64,000 bases of DNA from Palsa-504 sp963808315. GTDB taxonomy: Bacteria > Actinomycetota > Actinomycetes > Streptosporangiales > Streptosporangiaceae. Positions 28,106 through 36,354 of this stretch are shown in pieces. The stretch lies in the NCBI GenBank assembly GCA_963808315.1, contig CAWEFK010000019.1, positions 62,001-126,000 of the forward strand. The letters run 5' to 3'. The translations under genes and the position numbers were made by a program. The notes under the pieces are model-generated. The model was not told where the DNA came from. It saw only the letters and a list, made by a program, of their open reading frames with translations, and made no database searches. Numbering within the stretch: position 1 is the first letter of the stretch; each line of letters starts with the position of its first letter.

Positions 28106-28122
28106 GTTCGAGAGGAGCAGCG

Positions 28123-29127
28123 ATGGCGCGTGACGTCCGCCGCAGCACCCTGGTCGAGATCGCGGCCGGCGCCGGGGTGTCGGTGTCGACGGTGTCCAAG
28201 GTGCTCAACGGGCGGACGGACGTCGCCCCCGGCACCAGGGTCCGGATCGCGAGCCTGCTGCGGCAGCACGGGTACCAGGTCGCCTCCCGGCTCGGCTTCG
28301 GGGTCGTCGACCTGCTGATCGCGGACCTGCACAGCCCGTGGGCCGAAGAACTGCTGCGCGGGACCATCGAGGCGGCCAACGAGGTCGGCACCAGCGTCAT
28401 CGTCACCACCGCGGGATCGTCGCAGGAGTTCGCCGACTGGCTCGGCCGGGTGACGGCGCGGGGGACCGACGGCGCGCTGTGCGTCCTGCACCTGCCGGGC
28501 GGCCGGGAGCTGCACCGGCTGGCGGCCGCCCGGATCCCGCTGGTGGCGATCGACCCGCCGGCCGAGCCCGGCGATGCCGTCCGTTCGGTCGGCACCACCA
28601 ACTGGCTGGGCGCCATGACGGCGACCCGCCACCTGATCGAGCTGGGCCACCGCCGCATCGCCATCATCGGCGGGCCGCCGGGCCTGTGGTCCAGCCGGGC
28701 CCGGCTGGACGGCCATCGCGCCGCCCTGCGGGCCGCCGGGCTCGCCGTGGACGAAGGCCTCGTCCGCCAGGACGACTTCACCGCGTCCGGCGGGCGGGCG
28801 CAGGCCAGGGAGCTGCTCGCGCGGCCGCGGCCGCCCACGGCCGTCGTGGCCGGCAACGATGCCCAGGCGTTCGGCGTGCTCCAGGCCCTGGCCGAACGCG
28901 GGCTGCGCGCCCCCGCCGACCTGAGCGTGGTCGGCTTCGACGATGTTCCCGTGGCGTCGTGGGCCACGCCCGCCCTGACCACGGTCCGCCAGCCCCTGGC
29001 GGCCATGGCCGCCACCGCCTTCCGCATGCTGCGCTCCGATCCGGCCACCGCCGTCGGCGAGCCGCACCACATCGAGCTGGCCACCACCCTGGTGATCAGG
29101 GAAAGCACCGGGCCGCCCCGCCGCTAG
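28123..29127 (+). CDS. LacI-family transcriptional regulator
   Basis: A 334-residue repressor. ATG 28123 follows AGAGGAG. The N-terminal helix-turn-helix is textbook: TLVEIAAGAGVSVSTVSKVL then NGRTDVAPGTR, although the second and third helices end in HGYQVASRLGFG rather than the usual RPN box. The periplasmic-binding-protein-like ligand domain follows: DLLIADLHSPWAEELLRGTI, HRRIAIIGGPPGLWSSRARL, VVAGNDAQAFGVLQALAERG, and VGFDDVPVASWATPALTTVR. It is divergent from the isomerase/dehydrogenase operon and is almost certainly its repressor. The inducing sugar is unknown. Confidence 0.93.
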   Translation: MARDVRRSTLVEIAAGAGVSVSTVSKVLNGRTDVAPGTRVRIASLLRQHGYQVASRLGFGVVDLLIADLHSPWAEELLRGTIEAANEVGTSVIVTTAGSSQEFADWLGRVTARGTDGALCVLHLPGGRELHRLAAARIPLVAIDPPAEPGDAVRSVGTTNWLGAMTATRHLIELGHRRIAIIGGPPGLWSSRARLDGHRAALRAAGLAVDEGLVRQDDFTASGGRAQARELLARPRPPTAVVAGNDAQAFGVLQALAERGLRAPADLSVVGFDDVPVASWATPALTTVRQPLAAMAATAFRMLRSDPATAVGEPHHIELATTLVIRESTGPPRR

Positions 29128-29361
29128 CTCCCGGCCGTCGTTTGCGACGCCTTGTGCACGGCGCCACATTCACCTGCGTCTCGGATCATGTCCGTTCCGG
29201 CCAGCTGCGAACTTTTCGTGGAGGATTCAGGCTTGATGGAGACTTATGTGGATCATAGTACCCACAACTCTTCACGAAGCCCGAATCTACCAAGATCCTT
29301 GTTCGATTAAACCGGACGGACAGTCTCGACGGTGGTGTCCTCGAATGAAATCGGACACGAT
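29128..29361. other. Intergenic region between lacI-like gene and ABC permease gene
   Basis: 234 bp between converging genes. It is AT-richer than its surroundings and holds scattered short inverted matches (TTCGTG near 29217 and CACGAA near 29273), but no clear terminator stem or gene. Confidence 0.4.
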
Positions 29362-30300
29362 TTACGCGTCGCGCTTCCTGAACAGGTAGGCGCCGATGGC
29401 GAGCAGGCCCACCGCGTAGCAGGCCGTCACGAGCATCTGGGGCCAGGACGACCACAGGTGCTGGTTGCCGCCCCCGGGGACGGTGACGGAGATGACCCGC
29501 CCGGCGGCGTCAGGGAAGAACCGCATGATGTCCCAGCGCCAGTCGTCCGGCAGCGCCTGGATGACGACCGGGATGATGAACATGAGGCCGATCACGGTGG
29601 CGATCGCGCCGGCCGTGTGCCTGATGATCGCACCGAGGCCGAAGGCGATCAACGCGACCAGCGTGACGAACAGCGCGGTACCGACGACCGCTCGGAGCAC
29701 GGTGGAGGCGGTGATCACGTCGATGCCCTGCAACGTCACCTTGGGCGGTCCGTTCGGGCCGCCCGGCCCGGTGAAGATGGCGTTCGCCGGGATCTTGACG
29801 TTCCCGAACAGTGAGGCACCCTCTCCCGTGCTGGCCACCATCGCCTGGCCGATGAGGAACGCGACGAACGACGTGACCAGCGCGAAGACAAGCGTCACGC
29901 CGGTGAAAATGATCGCCTTCGCGGCGTAGACCACGCCGCGCCGCGGCATCGCGGTCAGCGAGGTGCGGATCATCCCGGTGGAGTACTCCGAGGTGATGAT
30001 CAGCGCGCCGAGCACGCCGATGATCAGCTGGCCGATCTCGAAGAACGGGATCAGCGACACCTGAGTGCCGTCGAACCCGGCCCGGTTGGCCGGGTTGTGC
30101 GTGAGGGAGCCCGATTCGCCCCCCATGACCAGCGCGCCCACGCCGATGGACACGATCAGCAGCGCGCCCAAGGCCCAGTAGGTGGAGCGGACCGAGCGGA
30201 GCTTGGTGAACTCCGAGGCCAGCGCGCCCCGCAGCCCGGCCCGCCCGGTGGCTGGCGGCAGCGTATGCAGCCGCGCGTCCGAGGTCGTTATCGTCGCCAT
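29362..30300 (-). CDS. ABC-2 type transporter permease
   Basis: A 312-residue integral membrane protein with six predicted helices. The first is in STYWALGALLIVSIGVGALV, and later ones include FFEIGQLIIGVLGALIITSE, IIFTGVTLVFALVTSFVAFL, ALFVTLVALIAFGLGAII and TAGAIATVIGLMFIIPVVI. The ASEFTKLRSVRSTYW segment before helix 1 is the standard actinobacterial ABC-2 permease start. It pairs with the ATPase gene 4 bp upstream. This two-gene exporter type often carries drugs, peptides or lipids. Substrate unknown. Confidence 0.9.
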   Translation of the reverse strand: MATITTSDARLHTLPPATGRAGLRGALASEFTKLRSVRSTYWALGALLIVSIGVGALVMGGESGSLTHNPANRAGFDGTQVSLIPFFEIGQLIIGVLGALIITSEYSTGMIRTSLTAMPRRGVVYAAKAIIFTGVTLVFALVTSFVAFLIGQAMVASTGEGASLFGNVKIPANAIFTGPGGPNGPPKVTLQGIDVITASTVLRAVVGTALFVTLVALIAFGLGAIIRHTAGAIATVIGLMFIIPVVIQALPDDWRWDIMRFFPDAAGRVISVTVPGGGNQHLWSSWPQMLVTACYAVGLLAIGAYLFRKRDA

Positions 30301-30303
30301 CGT

Positions 30304-31248
30304 CTAGACCCCGCTTCCGATGGTCGTGCTCGTTGGCTGGCCGGGCACATCGGCGCGGTATTCCACGCTGCTCGCGGTCAGCTCCATGAACGCCTCTTCC
30401 AGCGAGGCCCGCACCGTGGTCAGCTCGTGCAGCCGGATGCCCTCGCCGAAGGCCAGGTCGCCGAGCTGCTCCGTGGTCATGCCGCGCACCTCGACCGACC
30501 CGTCCGCGACGGTGGCGGCGGTCGCGCCGCGGGCGGTGATGGCCCGGGTGAACTGCTCCGCCGACGGCGTGCGGACCCGCACCCAGGCGCCCGAGGAGCC
30601 GGCGATGAACTCGCGCATCGTGCAGTCGGCGATCAGCTTGCCCCGGCCGATCACGATCAGGTGGTCCGCGGTGTGCTCCATCTCCGACATCAGGTGGCTG
30701 GAGACGAAGACCGTGCGCCCCTCGGCGGCCAGGGCCCGCATCAGGTTCCTGATCCACAAGATGCCCTCGGGGTCCAGGCCGTTGACCGGCTCGTCGAACA
30801 TCAGCACCTTCGGGTCGCCAAGCAACGTGGCCGCAATGCCCAGACGCTGGCTCATGCCCAGCGAGAATCCCTTCGACCGCTTGCGTGCCACCTCGGTCAG
30901 GCCGACCAACTCGAGCACCTCGCCGACCCGCCGCTTGGGCAGGCTGTTGGTCTGAGCCAGGCAGAGTAGGTGGCTGCGGGCCGACCGGCCGCCGTGCACC
31001 GCCTTGGCGTCCAGCAGCGCGCCGACCTCCCGCATCGGGTACGCCAGCTGCGGATAGGACCTGCCATCGATAGCCACCGTGCCCTCGTCGGGGTAGTCAA
31101 GTCCCAGGATGCAGCGCATCGTGGTGGTCTTGCCCGCCCCGTTCGGCCCCAAAAAGCCGGTGACCTTACCCGGTTCAATGCCGAACGTCAGGTCGTCCAC
31201 GGCGGTCTTCGCGCCGTACCGTTTCGTCAGCCCCCGTACCTCGATCAT
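30304..31248 (-). CDS. ABC transporter ATP-binding protein (drug-exporter type)
   Basis: A 314-residue ATPase. I choose ATG 31248, beginning MIEVRGLTKRYG, with GAGAGGA 10 bp upstream. An in-frame start at 31308 adds 20 non-conserved residues. Walker A is GFLGPNGAGKTTTMRCILGL, the signature is SLGMSQRLGIAATLLGDPKV, and Walker B is VLMFDEPVNGLDPEG. The H-loop His is in VFVSSHLMSEMEH. The C-terminal domain with ASLEEAFMELT is typical of daunorubicin-resistance-like exporters. It forms an operon with the permease. Confidence 0.93.
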   Translation of the reverse strand: MIEVRGLTKRYGAKTAVDDLTFGIEPGKVTGFLGPNGAGKTTTMRCILGLDYPDEGTVAIDGRSYPQLAYPMREVGALLDAKAVHGGRSARSHLLCLAQTNSLPKRRVGEVLELVGLTEVARKRSKGFSLGMSQRLGIAATLLGDPKVLMFDEPVNGLDPEGILWIRNLMRALAAEGRTVFVSSHLMSEMEHTADHLIVIGRGKLIADCTMREFIAGSSGAWVRVRTPSAEQFTRAITARGATAATVADGSVEVRGMTTEQLGDLAFGEGIRLHELTTVRASLEEAFMELTASSVEYRADVPGQPTSTTIGSGV

Positions 31249-31534
31249 GGTCAACTGGTCCTCTCTCGCTGAGACATTCCCCCATCCTGCCCGCCCGCCG
31301 ACCGCCACCGCGTCACCCGCAGTGATGATTCCGCCGTACTCCCGCAGAGCTACTCCGCCGCCGGACCTAAGCCGCTGCGCCGGTAAAGGCTGCCGCCGAC
31401 CATTCGACCAAGCCGACCGCCCCCGCGCCCCGGCCCCGCCGCACCTTCCGGTGCCAGCCGATCACCCCGCCACCCCCGCACCCCCGCCGCCAGACAAAAG
31501 CCCCACTCCACACTCTCGCCCAGGAATTCGAATT
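31249..31534. other. Intergenic region upstream of the ABC exporter operon
   Basis: About 290 bp, mostly C-rich (31380-31510) and without a recognisable gene. It leads into the large palindrome at 31535-31580. The ABC promoter is expected here. Confidence 0.4.
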
Positions 31535-31580
31535 ATCGTGGATAGTTACCTCCCCTATAGGGGTAGTAGCGATCCACGAT
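31535..31580. promoter_or_regulatory. 46-bp imperfect palindrome (CCCCTATAGGGG core)
   Basis: The core CCCCTATAGGGG (31552-31563) is a perfect 12-bp palindrome. Outer arms ATCGTGGAT (31535-31543) and ATCCACGAT (31572-31580) are perfectly complementary around the same centre, and 19 of 23 positions pair overall. The core resembles CsoR/RcnR-type metal-sensor operators, but no such gene is in view. It lies between the ABC operon and the small minus-strand gene, without a T-run, so an operator is likelier than a terminator. Confidence 0.6.
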
Positions 31581-31595
31581 CGCAGCGGAGCCCAG

Positions 31596-31823
31596 TTACT
31601 TTCGCCTGGGAGAGAAGAAACCGGCGATGGCGGCCTGCCAGGTGATGAGGATCTTCGGCTCTTTGTGGCTGTGGTTGGTCCGCGGGTTCTTTAGCGGGCG
31701 GTTTTGGAGCGGGCGGTTTCGGAGGGGCCGATTTGGCCAGTGCGTAACGTCGCTGTGCTCCGGCATGCCTGGCAGCCTGTGCAACCGGTCGTGTGCTCGC
31801 TCGGTGAGTGATCGTTCGGTCAT
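31596..31823 (-). CDS. Small basic hypothetical protein divergent from TetR gene
   Basis: 75 codons from ATG 31823 to TAA 31596. The sequence is hydrophilic with a repeated NRPL unit (RPLRNRPLQNRPLKNP) and ends AAIAGFFSPRRK. Its start region shares the 31824-31893 promoter interval with the TetR gene, which supports but does not prove coding. No family recognised. The opposite strand also has an open frame (31627-31842), which I consider a shadow. Confidence 0.35.
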   Translation of the reverse strand: MTERSLTERAHDRLHRLPGMPEHSDVTHWPNRPLRNRPLQNRPLKNPRTNHSHKEPKILITWQAAIAGFFSPRRK

Positions 31824-31872
31824 GACGCGGCCTTTCGTATGACGTATTAGTTCGTCGTACGTGATACGACTA

Positions 31873-31884
31873 GTACGATCGTAC
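31873..31884. promoter_or_regulatory. Palindrome at the TetR gene start (operator candidate)
   Basis: GTACGATCGTAC is a perfect 12-bp palindrome 10 bp before the TetR ATG. It sits in a run of related GTACG/GATACG words (31855-31893), which suggests a TetR autoregulatory operator controlling both divergent genes. Confidence 0.55.
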
Positions 31885-31893
31885 GCGATACGA

Positions 31894-32631
31894 ATGCCAA
31901 CCGATGCCGACGACACCACGCTGATCTGGCTGCGCCCCGAGCCCTCCGGGCGCAAGCCTCGCTACACTCGTGCCGAGATCGCCCGCACCGCCGTCGACAT
32001 CGCCGATCGCGAGGGGTTCGGTGCGGTCACGATGAAGCGCATCGCGACCGAGCTGGGCGCGGGCACGATGACGCTTTACTACTACGTGCGCCACAAGGCC
32101 GACATCGTCGCCCTGATGCAGGACACGATCTTCGCGGACATCCTCGTCCCCGCGGGCGAGCTGCCCCCGGACTGGCGTCCCGCGGTGACGCTCATCTCGC
32201 GCCGGACCAGGGATACGCTCGTCGGCCACCCCTGGGCAATCAGCTCTCTCAACCAAGCTCAATTCGGGCCGAACGCCCTGCACCACTACGAACAGTCACT
32301 GGCCGCGCTAGCGCCCACGACGCTGAGCTACCCGGAGAAGACCGAGGTGACCGCGATCGTCGACGACTACGTGGCCGGCCACGCCATTCACGCGATCGAG
32401 GCGCACGAGCGTTTCCGGGCCGCATCGCGCCATCCCAGCCTGTTCACCGAGGCGCAGGCCTACGGCGAGGCGCTCATGTCCACGGGCACGTTTCCCGAGC
32501 TCGAGGCGCTCGCGGAACACGCCCGCAGCACCGGTGCTCAGATCGGGCCCGAGGGTTACCTGGACAAGCAGTTCGAGGTCGGCCTAGCTGCCCTGCTCGA
32601 CGGGATTGAACAGCATTACGGAATCTCCTAG
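31894..32631 (+). CDS. TetR-family transcriptional regulator
   Basis: A 245-residue repressor. The N-terminal helix-turn-helix is RAEIARTAVDIADREGFGAV, then MKRIATELGAGTMTLYYYV with the recognition helix ending in RHKADIVAL. The C-terminal domain is of the TetR_C type (VDDYVAGHAIHAIEAHERF). ATG 31894 is preferred over the in-frame GTG 31861, because the intervening 33 bp consist of the operator-like palindrome and no ribosome site is seen. The mRNA may be nearly leaderless. Candidate targets are its own promoter, the divergent small gene and perhaps the ABC exporter. Confidence 0.88.
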   Translation: MPTDADDTTLIWLRPEPSGRKPRYTRAEIARTAVDIADREGFGAVTMKRIATELGAGTMTLYYYVRHKADIVALMQDTIFADILVPAGELPPDWRPAVTLISRRTRDTLVGHPWAISSLNQAQFGPNALHHYEQSLAALAPTTLSYPEKTEVTAIVDDYVAGHAIHAIEAHERFRAASRHPSLFTEAQAYGEALMSTGTFPELEALAEHARSTGAQIGPEGYLDKQFEVGLAALLDGIEQHYGIS

Positions 32632-32680
32632 CGGCGCAGGCTCGGTCCAGGGATCCGCGCGGCCGGGCCAGCGCCGGTTA

Positions 32681-32696
32681 CTACTAGACGTAGTAG
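32681..32696. promoter_or_regulatory. Inverted repeat CTACT-N6-AGTAG before membrane protein gene
   Basis: CTACTAGACGTAGTAG lies 10 bp upstream of the GTG of the next gene. The arms are perfect. It is similar in style to BlaI/PadR-type operators, but no such regulator is in the window. Confidence 0.45.
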
Positions 32697-32706
32697 CATA
32701 TGGAGG

Positions 32707-33072
32707 GTGAACGGCGCCGTCCCCACGACGATTATCGTCGCCGGTCTCGTGCTGGCCGGGTACGCGCTGCTGACGACCGCCCGGAACCGGCGAATGGGCG
32801 TCCCCCTCCTCGCCGCCGTGGGCGTCCTTGAGGTCCTGCTCCTGGTCGAGGTCGGCCTCGTCGTGGCCAAACTCGCCGGCGGTGAACGCCCGGCCGAGCT
32901 GCCCACCCTCATCGGGTACCTGTGCGCGACGCCGATCGTGCCGGTGGCCGCCGCGTTCTGGGGGCTGTTTGAGCGCTCCCGGTGGGGCCCGGCGGTCATC
33001 GCCGTGGCCGGGGTGGTGGCGGCCGTGCTGATGGTCCGGCTGCATCAGATCTGGCCGGTCATCCATGTCTGA
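32707..33072 (+). CDS. Small integral membrane protein
   Basis: A 121-residue protein with about four hydrophobic helices: PTTIIVAGLVLAGYALLTTA, LAAVGVLEVLLLVEVGLVVA, TPIVPVAAAFWGLF and PAVIAVAGVVAAVLMV. GTG 32707 lies directly against GGAGG, so the exact start is uncertain. It overlaps the next gene by 8 bp and is probably cotranslated with it. Conserved pairs like this occur in actinomycetes. The function is unknown to me. Confidence 0.6.
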   Translation: MNGAVPTTIIVAGLVLAGYALLTTARNRRMGVPLLAAVGVLEVLLLVEVGLVVAKLAGGERPAELPTLIGYLCATPIVPVAAAFWGLFERSRWGPAVIAVAGVVAAVLMVRLHQIWPVIHV

Positions 33073-33694
33073 GCCCGCGGCATCGCCCCAGCCCGCGGCA
33101 TCGCCCCAGCCCGCGGCATCGCCCGAGCCCGCGGCATCGCCCGAGCCCGCGGCACCGGCTGAGCCCGCGGCGCTGCGGCCGGACTCGACCAGGACAGGCC
33201 CGGGCCGGTTGCTGATCGCCATCTACGCGCTTTTTGCGCTCTCCGCCTCCGCGCGGGCCGGGGTGCAGCTCGCGACCAAGTTCGGCCACGCCCCGGTCGC
33301 CTACGTGTTGTCGGCCTTCGCCGCCGTGGTCTACATCCTCGCCACGGTCACCTTCGTCCTCGGCAGTCCGACCGCACGCCGGATCGCCCTCCTGTCCTGC
33401 TCGGTCGAACTCGCCGGCGTGCTGGCGGTCGGCACCTGGAGCCTCGCCGACCCGGCCTCCTTTCCCGACGCCACGGTGTGGTCGAGTTACGGCAGCGGCT
33501 ACGGCTTCGTCCCGCTCGTCCTTCCCGTTTTCGGCCTGCTCTGGCTACGTCGCTGGACCGGGCGGACCGGAAACCGGCGGACGATCGCGACCTCAGCGCA
33601 AGCGGCAGGCGGCCGGGTAGACCACGGCGGGGCCGGCGGACCGGCTCAGGGCGCCGAGGATGTCGTGGCCGACGGCAGCGCCAAGGGCGCATGA
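33065..33694 (+). CDS. Membrane protein with N-terminal Pro/Ala repeat tail
   Basis: A 209-residue protein. Residues 1-37 are a PAASPQ/PAASPE repeat tail, probably a disordered cytoplasmic extension. Four hydrophobic segments follow: LLIAIYALFALSASARAG, VLSAFAAVVYILATVTFVL, IALLSCSVELAGVLAVGTW and FVPLVLPVFGLLWL. ATG 33065 overlaps the preceding stop. No enzymatic motif. Likely a partner of the upstream membrane protein. Confidence 0.65.
   Translation: MSEPAASPQPAASPQPAASPEPAASPEPAAPAEPAALRPDSTRTGPGRLLIAIYALFALSASARAGVQLATKFGHAPVAYVLSAFAAVVYILATVTFVLGSPTARRIALLSCSVELAGVLAVGTWSLADPASFPDATVWSSYGSGYGFVPLVLPVFGLLWLRRWTGRTGNRRTIATSAQAAGGRVDHGGAGGPAQGAEDVVADGSAKGA
33071..33173 (+). repeat. 18-bp tandem repeats encoding PAASPQ/PAASPE
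   Basis: About five and a half consecutive 18-bp units of the form GCCCGCGGCATCGCCCCA, with C/G variation at the Gln/Glu codon. They lie in frame at the 5' end of the membrane-protein gene. Copy number is likely variable between strains. Confidence 0.85.
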
Positions 33695-34366
33695 CCTGCC
33701 GATAACGCAATCCGCACCGCACCCGCACCCGCACCCTCACCGCACCCGCATCCGGGCCGGACCGCTCCCGCACCCGCATCCGCACCGGACCGCTCCCGCA
33801 CCTGGTACCGGTCGGTGGCCCGGTCCGGCTCATTCCTGCGGTGTCGCGCCTGCCACGACTCGCCAGAGTGTGGCCTGGAAGCTGGGCCGCTCGGATGGAG
33901 GGATGGCGGCGAGGCGATCGTTGATGGCCGGCGTCCCGGGACACGTGCACGACGAGGCCCTCGTCTGCACCGTTCCCGCCGCGAGGGGTTACGTCCGTTG
34001 CCGGGCAGCGAATGGGCAGCACCGGGCAAGCCGGCTGAGGTAGCTTGCTGACAATGCCTGGAGCAGGCGGCCCGGACGCCGCCTGGAGCACCTCCAACGC
34101 TGCAGGAGAGGTGAATTGATGTTTCCGGCGCGAGGGTTCACGCCCGGTCACATGGAATCAATCAGGTCTCACGGTTGACGACCTGGCGGGATTCACGTCG
34201 CTGCTTTTGAGCTGCATAATGTGAGACGCTGGCCGGTGACCGTCCCGCGCGAGACATGAGAACGGATTTCAGAACTCGTCGTCAGCGTGCACGCCAGAGC
34301 CGACTTGTGCGCGGACCCTTCCGGAACGGGTTTCGCCGCGAAGCCAACAACTGAGAGGGATCGCGC
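33695..34366. other. Intergenic region with CGCACC simple repeats
   Basis: About 670 bp. Bases 33711-33805 are degenerate CGCACCCGCAYC repeats. The remainder has open frames on both strands, but none shows a recognisable family or a ribosome site. The last 30 bp hold the ribosome site (GAGAGGG) of the next gene. Confidence 0.45.
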
Positions 34367-34660
34367 ATGGTCACCGTCGGAGTCCTCGCCAGATTCGAGA
34401 TCAAGCCCGGCCTGGAACAGGACGTGGCCGCCTTCTTCAAGGAGGGCCTGCCGCTCGTCGAGGCGCAGCCCATTACCACCGTCTGGTTCGCCTTCCGGCT
34501 GAGCGAGACGACCTACGGTGCCTTCGCCGCGTTCGCCGACGCCCGGGACAGGGACGCCCTGCTGGCCTCTGGCGGCCCTCAACTCTCGCAGAAGTACACC
34601 CACCTGTTCGCCGAGGCCCCGTCATTCGACCAGGTCGACGTGCTCGAAGCCAGGCTCTGA
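34367..34660 (+). CDS. Antibiotic biosynthesis monooxygenase (ABM)-fold protein
   Basis: A 97-residue dimeric ferredoxin-like fold protein. Signature features are GVLARFEIKPGLEQDVAAFF, VWFAFRLSETTYGAFAAFAD and a C-terminal strand with DQVDVLEARL. The family includes small haem-free monooxygenases and many stress proteins. Length is typical. ATG 34367 follows GAGAGGG. A methyltransferase remnant starts immediately after the stop. Confidence 0.82.
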   Translation: MVTVGVLARFEIKPGLEQDVAAFFKEGLPLVEAQPITTVWFAFRLSETTYGAFAAFADARDRDALLASGGPQLSQKYTHLFAEAPSFDQVDVLEARL

Positions 34661-34670
34661 CATCCGCGCT

Positions 34671-34838
34671 AACCGGCAGCACTGGAACCTGATCAGCCGC
34701 CGCTACTCAGCCGCCGCTACTAAGCCGAACACGACCCGCAGATCGGCGCCGCACCCCGGCTGTGGGGCATGTCCGCCATCCCCGACGCCCGCCTGCACGC
34801 CCTAGGCGAGGTCCCCGGCCAGCACGTCCTGGAACTGG
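34671..34838 (+). pseudogene. N-terminal fragment of a class I SAM-dependent methyltransferase
   Basis: NRQHWNLISRRYS and, after a one-base shift near 34733, AEHDPQIGAAPRLWGMSAIP then DARLHALGEVPGQHVLEL. This is the conserved start of a common actinobacterial methyltransferase family, which should continue with the SAM-binding GCG loop. Similarity stops exactly at VLEL (34838), about 40 bp before the dispersed repeat at 34880. The gene is truncated. Confidence 0.6.
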
Positions 34839-34879
34839 TGCGGTGTCAGGTAACGTTCGCCCCGCTTCCAGCAGCTTCG

Positions 34880-35001
34880 CTGGGGCAGAACCCTGAACCG
34901 GACCCACAACGACGGACCATAGGTGTTGCTTGGACAACCGCGATGGACCATCGGTGTCGCTTCAGAGCGGGAGCGCCCGGCACGGGTGTGGCAGGCGAGG
35001 C
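34880..35001. repeat. Dispersed ~120-bp inverted repeat, copy A
   Basis: From CTGGGGCAGAACCCTGAACC onward, this stretch matches the reverse complement of 61248-61372 at roughly 85-90% of positions. Internal features are two imperfect direct repeats, GGACCATAGGTGTTGCTT and GGACCATCGGTGTCGCTT. Between them is a small hairpin, GTTGC-TTGG-ACAAC (one mismatch here, perfect in copy B). It is non-coding and next to a truncated methyltransferase gene. Confidence 0.75.
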
Positions 35002-35074
35002 GGGAGTGGTTGCATATTTGCCATCCGCGAGGGAGCCCGCTGGTGATCTTGTAATTAGACGAATGCTGGGTGCC

Positions 35075-35109
35075 CGGCCGTTCCCCACCACGTAGGAGGG
35101 GAACGGCCG
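35075..35109. terminator. 12-bp perfect stem downstream of the GNAT gene
   Basis: CGGCCGTTCCCC (35075-35086) pairs with GGGGAACGGCCG (35098-35109) around an 11-base loop, 45 bp after the stop of the minus-strand acetyltransferase gene. No T-run. Probable transcription terminator. Confidence 0.65.
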
Positions 35110-35153
35110 TTGCCCCGGGGTTTAGGCTCAGATCGGGAGTGATGCCTCGATGA

Positions 35154-36137
35154 TCAGACGGCGGGACTGGCTCGCGTTTTCCGGCCGGGTCCAGTGCTGC
35201 GTAATCCTCGCCAGGTCATGTCGATCTGGCGCTCGAAAGTGACGTAGCCGGCCGAGGCGAAGGCCGCCGCCATCGGTGCGTTACCGACGTCGGTGGCGGA
35301 CCGGATCCGCGGTACTTTCTGGGCTGCGAGCAGCCTCGTGCCCGCGGCAAGGACGTCGTGAATGTAGCCGTGGCCGCGATGCGCCGGCACCACTGCGAGG
35401 TAGGCGATGATCGGGTTGTAACCGTTGTGCGCTGGGATCACGAACCCGACTGGTTCTCCATCTGGCAGCGTCGCGATCCGCCACCACTCGTGCGGGCTGG
35501 CATAGCGCTCGAGTTCGTTGCGGTACTGCTCCTGTGCGGCCTGACGGGGAGTCATGTGGGTCAGGTCATCGCGACTGTGCGCGTCCAGGGTGCCGTCCAG
35601 CACGAGCGTCATGAGCTCGATGAGCTCACCTGGGCCGCGAACCGGCCGGAAGGTGAGTCGCCCGCTGAGTCCGGCGATGTGTATACCGGGTCGCCATTCC
35701 AGGCGCAGCCGTTCGACGAACAGCTTCGCTCCGACACGTTCGAGTGCCCCCATCCGGTCCTCGACCGCCTGTCGGCTGTCCCGGCGGTCGCGCCAATCCG
35801 CGGGGAGGAACCGGCAGTACTCCGGGGGTGTTGCGTGCGCGGGAACCACCGCGGGCAGCGCGGTCTTCAGCAAGCGCGCGCCGTCGTCGGCGTCGCCGGC
35901 GAAATCGAAGATGTCCATCAGGAGCGGGTAGCGGTCCCCTGCTCGCGACCACCATCCGGCCCGGGCCACCACGCGGTCACCGCGCAGGGCGAGCCATAGC
36001 CATTGAGCGTGGCGGCGGCCGGCCGCCAGGTCGTCACCGACCTCGTCGTTGAGGACGTACGGCAAAGTGTTGAACAGGTCCAGCTCATCGGGCCCGGTGA
36101 TCGGGCGCAGGGTCAGGTCATGCTGATGCAGAATCAA
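35154..36137 (-). CDS. GNAT-family N-acetyltransferase
   Basis: A 327-residue protein, about twice the minimal GNAT length. The C-terminal half has the acetyl-CoA site: IIAYLAVVPAHRGHGYIHDV (motif A, R/Q-x-x-G-x-G/A type) then IRSATDVGNAPMAAAFASAG. The N-terminal half may be a degenerate second GNAT fold. TTG 36137 is preceded by AGGGAG. Similar two-domain proteins are acetyltransferases of unknown substrate. It stands alone and ends before a strong hairpin. Confidence 0.82.
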   Translation of the reverse strand: MILHQHDLTLRPITGPDELDLFNTLPYVLNDEVGDDLAAGRRHAQWLWLALRGDRVVARAGWWSRAGDRYPLLMDIFDFAGDADDGARLLKTALPAVVPAHATPPEYCRFLPADWRDRRDSRQAVEDRMGALERVGAKLFVERLRLEWRPGIHIAGLSGRLTFRPVRGPGELIELMTLVLDGTLDAHSRDDLTHMTPRQAAQEQYRNELERYASPHEWWRIATLPDGEPVGFVIPAHNGYNPIIAYLAVVPAHRGHGYIHDVLAAGTRLLAAQKVPRIRSATDVGNAPMAAAFASAGYVTFERQIDMTWRGLRSTGPGRKTRASPAV

Positions 36138-36354
36138 GGCGTTCTCCCTCTGGGGCGCCCTGCCGTCCTGGGTCAGCTCAGCCGATTAACCCGGGAGGAC
36201 GCGAGCGCAGCGTGCATGGCGTACATGGCTCAGCCCTCCTTCCTCATAGCTCCGGATACCCTAGCCACTCAGTTCTATTCGGTACGTTCCTTGGCTCGCA
36301 ACCCATTAGACGGGCCCGTCGATCGGGGTCGGCCCGGGAGAGGAAGATGGCGGT

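Noticed and set aside
33711..33805. CGCACC repeats as a possible regulatory array
   Set aside because: Degenerate simple sequence without fixed period or dyad. More likely replication slippage.
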